From assembly GCA_018881555.1 (NCBI GenBank), contig JACAXG010000070.1:3605616-3669615 (forward strand): a stretch of DNA of 64,000 nucleotides, written 5' to 3'. Below, piece by piece: positions 54,101 through 60,480 of the stretch. Both the position numbers and the translations under genes were made by a program. The stretch comes from Amblyornis subalaris (lineage: Eukaryota > Chordata > Aves > Passeriformes > Ptilonorhynchidae). The notes beneath the pieces were generated by a model, which did no database searches, was not told the DNA's origin, and worked only from the letters and a program-made list of their open reading frames with translations. Position 1 is the first letter of the stretch; the number at the start of each line of letters is the position of its first letter.

Positions 54101-57100
54101 TTGCACAGCCAGTCTCACCTGCTCTACAGCATTCATTTGCATCAAAGCAGCAGGTGGTGTATTTGTACTAGAATGTACTGCATGTTTATACTTTTCAAGG
54201 CAGAACCTAAGTAGTGCATGTCCCATGGCTAGAGAAAATTGTGGAGCTATGGTCTACTTCCAGCGGAAGCAACTGCTGTTCCATAGAAATGAGAGCCTCT
54301 AAAGACAAGAAGTGGTATTTTCTCTAGACCTTCTTACATACATTGCATTGACCACCCACGAAGACTAGTAGCTCGCTCTTGGTTGTGGCTTCGCCTCTGA
54401 TACTGCTTCCACTCCTGGAGCGCAGATGAGTCAGCTAACCCAGTTTAAGGATATCTGGTTTGCATTCTGGATCCATCCTTTGTCTTCTTTCCCCTCAGCT
54501 GCCTTCGGCCCTTCTTTCCCAGGGCTGACTTCTACAGCCAGATTTTAAAGATTTTTTTTTTAATAGCAATGGGTGCTTCGCTCTTGCAATCGACCCCCTC
54601 CCCAGTCCAGGATGCCATGCATCATCCTGGATGGTGTGTTGATGTTTTAACCCTAGGTACTGGGCAACTCGGGATAAACTGCCACTTAAAAACCTGATCC
54701 TCACTCAGTCTCTTTAAAAATGCTTTCAGACATAATGATTTTGAACGTATCCATCAAAAATCACATTCCTCATTACCCTTTCAGATGGGTGATCTTATCT
54801 ATAGGTCAGGATGAGAGTAGCCAGGGCATCCACTTGCCCTGTGTAATCAAACGGAGCTCTGTAGAAAGAGAGCAGTTTTGAGGAAACGGAAAGCTGAAAT
54901 GCCAACCAGTTTATATATAACACAGCAAATCGCTTCTGGGCTGAGACAGCGAGCGCGAAGAAAGGAGGAGGTAGGAGGACTTGAAAAGACAATCCCCAGA
55001 GAATCATGGGAACACACTGAAGAACTATCACAATTCAAACTAATCCCTGCCTCAGCTCCATCCTTGAAGCTATGCAGGCTGAAAACACACGATAAAATCC
55101 ACTTTCTTCAAGTAGTATGATTGAGGACCCTATGTTACAAGTTTGACATGTGAGCTTGGCCTGAAATGTAGGAAGATTTTAAGTTAAGTCTACGAGGAGC
55201 ACATACCCTTGGTCCCCATTTGTTTTCTCGAGTTTTGATGGACCTTCCTAAATGGCACACAAAAATTGGCTTTCAAGCAAGAAATAACAGGTAGTCCTTG
55301 TCTTGCTGAACAGGCAGAATTCCTGCTCTCATATACCCAGCGTAAACAGCAGAAGATAGTTCTATAGCAAGACACATAATACTCTTTTCTCCTTTAAGGA
55401 AAAACATGTTTCCAAAATTCCCAGCTTATGCAACATCAACCACACCATACACAGGGTAACAATTTAACTTGTCACAAGTACAGTTATCATAATTTATTAC
55501 AACATTATTCAGTTTGTTGGGTTTTCTTCATGCAGTATGTCTGGGCAACCATCCCTCATCTCCTCAATAAGCAACAGCCAGAGGGCTGCCCAAAAGCAAT
55601 GGGAGTAACATGCTTTTGGATGTTCTACTACAAACAACTAGCACTGGCCAAACTAGTCACACAGACCTACCAGGGTGCAGTCTAACAAAATTATGCACTG
55701 AATTTTTATAGAAAAGAAAACAGTCAAACACAGTATCCACACCCCTTAAATTATTTGTAAAGAATTAAAATTCTTATTTACAAGTATCCAGTAATAATTT
55801 GATACGAAGCCCAGTATCAAACCAAAAAAATTTACATGTAATGTCATGAAGCCATTCCATATCACAAACCAGTTTTCTGCCTTACTCAGAAATGAAAATA
55901 TAAATAGCAGAAACAAGGTGGTTACCACAAAGCTTCGATGTTTTGATGTCTTTGCATGTGTTTAAATCTGTACCTTTGACATGATTTTGTATGTTTTCTG
56001 TAAACAGAGTACTACCTACCTTTCTAGACCATTGGACATAAATGTAATTGCAAGCTGCACAAAGAATTGAGGCCAGTTTTGTAATGGACACAAGAATTAT
56101 GTTCAGAATATTAAGCTCAGAAGGAAAACAATCATTCTCTATTGTCTGAAAACTGCCTACCCCACCATTTAAAGCCCAGCTACTTATAACACAATCCGCC
56201 TCTTTCTGTGTTACCCTCCTCCCTCTGTTTCTTTTCTTGCCTTTCATTTTTTGCCTCATACCTCGTTCAATTTGTCGAGGAGAGGGGAAACTACATCTAC
56301 TGTAGCCAAGAGAAGTGTATGACTTTCCACATCTAATTCTTCTTAAATGTTAATTTAGGATCCTGAATGCAGGATCCAACCTGATTTGGTTTTTTTTCAA
56401 TTGTACCCCTCTATCCCTCTGAACCGCTCATTACCATGGCCTCTTGTTCATCTAAGCTCGTTCACTTGCGGTTCTATAATCATCTTTACTCCTGAGGCCA
56501 GTAAAAGAACATCCCTCACAAATCTTATTAACAGCTCTGAAAATACAAACGTGCATCCTTTTCACAACTAAGGTTCTGCCCCAAAACCAAACAAAACTTA
56601 TTTCTAAACATATTAAGCCATTATTACAGCTTTCTCCCTTGTTATTGGCGTGGGCGAGTGGATCGGTAGCTCTCCCTCCAAGGCACCACGTTTTTCTTCT
56701 ATTCTTCTTCTGCAAGCACCGCATGTTTAAATGGACAGAACCACTCTGCACTATTGCTTAGTAACTTTTCACTCCTACCAAAGAAAGCACTCAGGAAGAA
56801 AAAATAGAACATCATCTTGGACTACAAAAAGAGAAATAAATCTCCCTATTTTCACCCACCGAGAAGTAAAATAAACCTCTCTTTCTTCACACTTTTTCAC
56901 CTGCCTTCTANTCCCAGACAAGTGGTATTTTCTGGCGCAATTAACAAAACAAAAAACCCACAGGAGCGGCTGAAAATACTGAAATCCGCTCGTGGGCTCT
57001 GACGGAGAGCAACACTCGGTACGAGGCACAGCCGGGGCTGGCTCCAGCACCGCTGCCGTGACACACGGACCTGCAGCGAGCCGCCTCTGCCGGGCAGGGC

Positions 57101-57505
57101 GGCACACGAGGAGCAGCCGTGGGGGGGCCGATCCATCCCTGGCCACGATCAAACGCCCGTTTCTGCCGAGAGGCGCCGCTGCCCCGCTGCAAGTACCCAG
57201 GTCGGAGGAGAGGGAGAACGCCGGCCAGCAGGTGTGCTCGGGGGCCACCGCGGCACCCCCTCCCCAGCTCTGCCCGCTCCCCACCGGCGGCCCAGCCTGG
57301 CAGCCCCCGGCCCCCCCTCCCGCCATGTGCCGGCGGGGGCGGAGCCGGCGGCCCCTCCCCGCGCCCGGTACCGGCCCCGGCCCCGGCGTCCCCAAAGTGC
57401 TGATTCAGCCCCCGCCGGCCGCTCCGCGCTCTCGGCGGCAGTACCTGAGGCCGTGTACCAGCTGCCGGCGTGGCTGGCCTCCCGGCAGAGCACCCGGTTG
57501 GACAT
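30059..57505 (-). CDS. MEMO1: MEMO1 (mediator of cell motility 1), complete spliced coding sequence, 9 exons
   Basis: The spliced order on the minus strand is 57505-57445, 45501-45420, 43351-43283, 41391-41279, 39910-39799, 38864-38722, 37571-37495, 31605-31501, 30190-30059. The total is 894 nt, giving 297 residues plus TGA, the length I recall for human MEMO1. All donors are GT and all acceptors AG, and phases join without a frameshift. Family knowledge: MEMO is a cytosolic protein with the fold of LigB-type non-haem iron dioxygenases; it acts downstream of ErbB2 and other receptors in microtubule capture and cell motility, and metal binding has been reported. Visible motifs are PHAGYTYCG (48-56, H49), GPSHH (78-82, H81), SIEMHLPY (132-139), SSDFCHWG (187-194, D189 and H192) and TICGRHPIG (242-250, C244). 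Differences from the human protein as I remember it are few: L6, N69, K73, N257 and M295. The gene looks intact and strongly conserved. Confidence 0.97.
30191..31500 (-). other. MEMO1: MEMO1 intron 8 (1.3 kb)
   Basis: Donor GTAAGT, acceptor TTCAG. A+T-rich sequence without recognisable repeats or other features. Confidence 0.88.
31501..31605 (-). CDS. MEMO1: MEMO1 coding exon 8 (residues 220-254), active-site cysteine
   Basis: 105 nt, exactly 35 codons (phase 0 at both ends), between TTTTTCAG and the donor GTAAGT. It encodes [20 protein letters not shown] then [15 protein letters not shown]. Cys244 lies in the TICGRHP motif. Because the exon is symmetric, skipping it would keep the frame but delete C244. 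Confidence 0.97.
34131..34182. repeat. (CA)n and poly-C compound simple repeat with an unresolved base
   Basis: About eight AC units, then a long C run interrupted by N (34149) and G, then a second short AC run. The C-run length is probably not reliable in this assembly. Confidence 0.9.
36760..37010 (+). mobile_element. Probable LTR remnant (R/U5-like end) in MEMO1 intron 7
   Basis: Within A+T-rich intron sequence, a block with several CpGs (atccgg, gatcgg, catcga, ctcgaa) is followed by AATAAA (36943-36948), a T-rich CTTTTATTCAC stretch, then CTTTGTTCAGTCTCTG. That order (poly(A) signal, short T-rich R, pyrimidine-rich U5) is typical of retroviral LTR ends read on the plus strand, antisense to MEMO1. 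I see no internal retroviral genes and cannot define the terminal TG..CA or the target-site duplication, so family and limits are uncertain. Confidence 0.4.
37495..37571 (-). CDS. MEMO1: MEMO1 coding exon 7 (residues 194-219)
   Basis: 77 nt, between TTTCAAG and the donor GTAAGT. It encodes [20 protein letters not shown] then EHLDKM and ends on a codon boundary. It includes Tyr210 and neighbouring aromatic residues that are invariant in the vertebrate proteins as I recall them. Confidence 0.96.
38722..38864 (-). CDS. MEMO1: MEMO1 coding exon 6 (residues 146-194), acidic active-site segment
   Basis: 143 nt, the longest coding exon. The acceptor is GCTTATAAG and the donor GTAAGT. It encodes [40 protein letters not shown] and SSDFCHW. 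D189 and H192 lie in the SSDFCHWG motif. It ends with the first base of Gly194. Confidence 0.97.
39799..39910 (-). CDS. MEMO1: MEMO1 coding exon 5 (residues 109-146)
   Basis: 112 nt, between TTTCAG and the donor GTACTG. It encodes [20 protein letters not shown] then [16 protein letters not shown]. The EMHLPY stretch is the conserved family signature around the substrate or metal pocket. It leaves two bases (AG) of Ser146. Confidence 0.97.
41279..41391 (-). CDS. MEMO1: MEMO1 coding exon 4 (residues 71-109), second active-site histidine
   Basis: 113 nt, between TTGTTGCAG and the donor GTAAGT. It encodes [20 protein letters not shown] then [17 protein letters not shown]. The GPSHH motif places H81 and H82 as in the MEMO family. 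Lys73 replaces the Arg I recall in human, a conservative change. The last base (A) is the first base of Ile109. Confidence 0.97.
41392..43282 (-). other. MEMO1: MEMO1 intron 3 (1.9 kb)
   Basis: Donor GTGAGT, acceptor TTGCAG. It contains an A+C tract at 42951-42999 (G+T on the transcript). Nothing else is recognised. Confidence 0.9.
42951..42999. repeat. A+C low-complexity tract in intron 3
   Basis: Alternating A and C runs on the plus strand (three C runs of at least three within about 30 bp). The transcript strand is therefore G+T rich. Confidence 0.8.
43283..43351 (-). CDS. MEMO1: MEMO1 coding exon 3 (residues 48-71), first active-site histidine
   Basis: 69 nt, between TTTGCAG and the donor GTGAGT. 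It encodes [20 protein letters not shown] then NI and the first two bases of Thr71. It carries H49 of the (P)HAG motif, one of the metal-site residues of the family. Residue 69 is Asn, where I recall Ser in human. The upstream 3' splice site has a short, weak pyrimidine tract and a hairpin over the likely branch site (see findings). Confidence 0.96.
43352..45419 (-). other. MEMO1: MEMO1 intron 2 (2.1 kb)
   Basis: Donor GTAAGT, acceptor TTTGCAG. It holds a perfect 13-bp hairpin at 43376-43406 close to the acceptor, and a poly(A) run at about 44606-44622. The block at about 43490-43860 is less A+T rich than its surroundings and has several CpGs; it may be a decayed repeat, but I cannot name it. 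Confidence 0.9.
45420..45501 (-). CDS. MEMO1: MEMO1 coding exon 2 (residues 21-48)
   Basis: 82 nt. It starts after an AG acceptor with GA, completing Gly21. It encodes [10 protein letters not shown] followed by [17 protein letters not shown] and ends CACC|GTAAGT, leaving two bases of Pro48. It is separated from exon 1 by the longest intron (11.9 kb). Confidence 0.96.
45608..45672. repeat. A+C low-complexity tract in intron 1
   Basis: Plus-strand A/C-rich tract with C7, C3, C5 and C3 runs. The MEMO1 transcript strand carries four G runs there. Confidence 0.8.
51185..51345 (-). mobile_element. CR1 LINE 3' tail, minus strand
   Basis: The plus strand reads atcacagaattattcaag, then ctggaaaagacctttaagat, then a diverged catagagtgcaaccacaagc. 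This is the reverse complement of the CR1 3' UTR end (tail, then the 'ggaaaagacctttaagatcat..gtccaacc' block, then 'ccactaaacca'). It is typical of avian CR1: short, 5'-truncated and diverged. It lies in intron 1 in the same orientation as MEMO1. Confidence 0.85.
57445..57505 (-). CDS. MEMO1: MEMO1 coding exon 1 (residues 1-20 and first base of 21)
   Basis: The exon encodes [20 protein letters not shown] and ends at CAG|GTACTG. The ATG has A at -3 (CCAAGATGT), a good Kozak context. No ATG occurs in any frame on the minus strand between this start and the CCAAT boxes about 330 bp upstream, so it should be the first AUG of the mRNA. The frame is nevertheless open upstream to a TAG at 57811-57809 (see findings). 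The exon sits inside the CpG island and is much richer in G+C than the other exons. Confidence 0.95.
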
Positions 57506-57562
57506 CTTGGAGCCGGAGCCGCCTATGGTGTTCGGGGGGGGCGGTGGGGGACGGGCCCGCCC

Positions 57563-57587
57563 GCGGCGGCGGCGGCGGCGGCGGCGC
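57563..57587. repeat. (GCG)n trinucleotide repeat, about 8 units, in the MEMO1 leader
   Basis: Near-perfect GCG/GGC repeat on the plus strand (CGC/GCC on the mRNA strand), ending about 58 nt upstream of the MEMO1 ATG. If transcription starts near 57750 it lies in the 5' UTR. Such repeats are length-variable in populations. In the MEMO1 frame it reads as a run of eight arginines. Confidence 0.85.
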
Positions 57588-57836
57588 TGCTCCCCCTCCT
57601 CCCCCGGCACGGCCCGGGCCCCGCGGGCGGAGGCGGCGCTGCCGGAGCGGCGCGGGCCGGGGGCGCGGGGCCGGGCGGGGTCGCGGAGGGGGGACGCGGG
57701 GACAGAGCCCGAGGCCGCCGCCGCCAACTCCGCGCCTGCGGGTGGGGGGGCGCGGAGAGAAGGAGGCCGCGGCCGCAGCTGGGTTTGGCCCCGCTCGGCT
57801 CCCGTGGACTAAGGGCCGCGCGGGCGCCGCGCCCCC

Positions 57837-58022
57837 ATTGGGCACCAAAGCAAAAGCCTCGCCGTGATTGGCCGCTCGTCCTCCGCCGGCCCCGCCCACC
57901 GCTTTGACAAGTGCGGCACCGCCTCGCGGGGGAGGGGGAGAAGGGGCGGGGCCAGGCGGGAGCTCCCGTCGCGGATTGGCCGACGCGTTGCCATGGCGAT
58001 GGGTGCCGTGCCCGCTGATTGG
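57837..58022 (-). promoter_or_regulatory. MEMO1: Proximal promoter of MEMO1: four CCAAT boxes, GC boxes and an X-box
   Basis: ATTGG on the plus strand (CCAAT in MEMO1 sense) occurs at 57837-57841, 57867-57871, 57975-57979 and 58018-58022; the last three have the extended ATTGGCC form favoured by NF-Y. GC boxes lie at about 57889-57900 and 57943-57951. An RFX-type X-box, GTTGCCATGGCGAT, is at 57987-58000. From the usual 60-100 bp distance between CCAAT box and start site I infer transcription beginning near 57740-57780. Binding is inferred from motifs only. Confidence 0.7.
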
Positions 58023-58750
58023 CCGGGCCGTGTCTCCGTGGTGGCGGAGCAGATTCCGGGCGCGGGTCAGCCGAGGGGAGCGGGGCAGGGGGGGGCCAGG
58101 GAGACCCCCGAGGTGACCCGCCGGGATCATCCCTTATCCGCTGTCTCGCCGCACCCGGCTCGGGCGCTGCGAGCAGTTGAGATGCTGAGGACTCGAAGGA
58201 CAGAGTATCGTTTCCCAAAGGCGTCTTTGGGAATAGGGATTTTGCTGCGCTGAGGCTCCGTGTTTCCGAACTGGGATCCTTCCCTACGCCTCCCTGTCCG
58301 CGCCGCGACGCCCGTGGCACTGGGGCACGGATCGAGGGCCGTGGGTGTACAGCTGTGTGGAAGTCTCCGGTTCTTCTCAGCTTAATACTTCCCCACTCCT
58401 TAAATTTTTATTTTATTTATTTTTTTATTAGCTGGGTGAATGGATGCTGCCATGGAGACATCAAGCGTGGCCCAAAATAGCTAACAAGGCAGGAACTGGA
58501 AAGGGGAGTATGGCCAGTCCAAAAGGGGGAAGGGAAAAAGCAATTTTAACCGCTGACGTGAGAGATGCAACCAGCGGAGAGGAAAGCACAACGGGAGAGA
58601 TGAGGGGCTGCAGCCATTAAGGTCTTAAAGGCAGACTGGGGCTTTGTGAGGTGGAGCACGTGTGGGCCAGGTCAGGAAACACATTCTCCTCCTCTGCCTT
58701 TGTCACGTAATTCTTCGGAAAGTCCTCCAGGCATGCAAAATACAGAGATT

Positions 58751-58810
58751 TGGGGGGCTGGTTTTGTTTTGGTTTGGTTTGCTTTGTTTTTGTTTGGTTT
58801 TGATTTTTCT
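58751..58810. repeat. G+T low-complexity tract upstream of the CpG island
   Basis: Runs of T separated by GG on the plus strand (ggttttgttttggtttggtt and continuing), beginning with a G6 run. Same composition class as the intronic A+C tracts, opposite strand. Confidence 0.8.
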
Positions 58811-60294
58811 TTCCAGTAAAACAAAGGAGACGGGGGACAAAGGCATTGTTTGCAGTGTCTTGAAGATCAAAAAGGTTCATGCTGCAGACATGGCCAGTCT
58901 CCTTTTTAGCAGTGAGGATCCCTGTCTGCACCCTCCCAATGCAGCTGAGGGGCAGTAGGGACTGGAGTCTCCAATTAATAATATTTCTAATACGTGGTCA
59001 TGAGGAAACGGGGCCTGACTATTCCAGCAAATGTCTAATATTTTTTGTAGCCTTCACTGCTCTATATATCCTTACAGTATTCCATTGTAATTTTACAACA
59101 AACAGTGTCTTGAAAAAGGTTAATGCAGATTATAACTCTTGCCTAGACTGGAAGAACTACCCTAACTGACTGCTTTAACATAAAACTATACTGGTAGTGG
59201 TGATACCCATTTATACCTCTCAAAGCTTTGACATAAACTTCAGTAGTAAGAATAGTTCCTGAAGTGATCCTTCAATAAACTAATCCTTCAATAAAGTTAA
59301 CTAAATGCAGCAGAGGATAAATTTTACTCCATGGAGAAAAATAAATGTTGTGATTATATACTTTAAAAAATGGGTCACACCAGGGTATATTCAAGTTTTT
59401 GATACACCATTGTCCCCCAGTCCACCAACAACAGTTAGAGGAGGCTGCTTGGAGGAACATCTTAGAGGAAATCGAAGTTAAAAGAATTTTTAATTATCTG
59501 GTATCATTTTCTATCATTTAGAGGAACAGCTTTAACTTTCTTTAAGCATTCCCCTNCAATTAAATTAAAATATAAGAACTTCTGGGTGGTAATCTAGATG
59601 GTTTAGTAAGTTTAGTAAGTACATTTTATAAGTATTTTCTTCTGGGTGTACTACCTTTGTTTATGTAGTGTTTTTTTCCTCTTCAGCTTGCCTTTTAAAA
59701 TTTCTTAAATATATTTCTTCTTCTTGTTGCTGTGTAACAGGCTGGATTCTTTTTCTCCTTGTGCTTCCTTTTTAAGCTTCCTTCTCCCTTGCTTTCTTCA
59801 TTAACCTTTCTTTCCTTGTGTGTAGTTTTACCTCTCCTAGACTAAATGCAGATTAGGATGAAGTTTTCACTGGATGTACCATGAACACAGCATCCATGTA
59901 GATGCAGAGGAACACTACAGCTCAGTGTTAGCAGGTCACAGAAAGCACAGGCTTTTTTTTTTGATAACCCTTAAATTGTGGTGTGTGCCACAAACACTGT
60001 GACAGCCAGGTGAATCTCTGTCCTCTCTTATCAACCAGCACTGTCAATCCAGAGCCCATGGAAGATGGAGAACATCCTCCTCAGTGTTTGCTTGCTCCTG
60101 ACAAAGTTTGTCAGCCATAACACTACAGGAGGAATTTCTACCGTTTCCACTGGTAAGGGTGACAGTAGGATTTTAATTTGTACCGTATCACAGGTGGACA
60201 TAATACCATTGAGCAGTGTTTAGTGATTTGTGGGTTCCTTTTGTTAAGCTTTTAACTATCCTCTCCTGATCATGAACTGTTTGTGTAAGGGACA

Positions 60295-60480
60295 GTGATG
60301 TGCTCCCCTGAGAGGCAGAAACAGAAAAGCAGTCAGCTCTTCAAGAAGCATTTGGAACCATGCTCTCAGGCACATGGTGTGAGTCTTGGGGTGTCCTGTG
60401 CAGGGCCAGGAGTTGGACATGATGATCCTTGTGGGTCCCTTCCCACAGGCTGGGATCCCATTGATGGCAGTGCTGGGCTG
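60295..60480 (+). mobile_element. CR1 LINE 3' end, plus strand
   Basis: The segment from about 60390 reads gggtgtcctgtgcagggcca, then ggagttggacatgatgatcc, then ttgtgggtcccttccca. This matches the terminal part of CR1 3' UTRs ('..gtggagccaggagttggactcgatgatccttgtgggtcccttccaactc..'). The final tail repeats have decayed. 5'-truncated. Confidence 0.8.

Larger units (their letters stand above)
45502..57444 (-). other. MEMO1: MEMO1 intron 1 (11.9 kb)
   Basis: The intron runs from GTACTG at 57444 to AG at 45502. The 5' 450 bp is CpG-island sequence; the rest is A+T rich. I find no further coding exon. Contents I can support: a CR1 tail (51185-51345), an A+C low-complexity tract (45608-45672), an AP-1/NF-E2-like TGAGTCAGC (54427-54435) and an ISRE-like plus TATA-like cluster on the plus strand (54883-54920). 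The region 45700-51180 otherwise shows nothing I can name. Single N bases lie at 49584, 53195 and 56911. Confidence 0.9.
56990..58320. promoter_or_regulatory. CpG island covering the MEMO1 promoter, exon 1 and start of intron 1
   Basis: An abrupt rise to very high G+C with dense CpG, in sharp contrast to the A+T-rich sequence on both sides. It contains MEMO1 exon 1 (57445-57505), an extended GCG/CGC repeat, CCAAT boxes, GC boxes and an X-box. No TATA box is seen. This is the classic layout of a broad, constitutive promoter. Long overlapping open frames on both strands here follow from the scarcity of A+T-containing stop codons and are not supported as genes. Confidence 0.93.

Noticed and set aside
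56992..57867. 291-codon plus-strand open frame and other long frames on both strands across the CpG island (to 58320)
   Set aside because: Very high G+C makes stop codons rare. The frames overlap each other and MEMO1 exon 1, are Pro/Arg/Gly/Ala low complexity, and lack recognisable domains.
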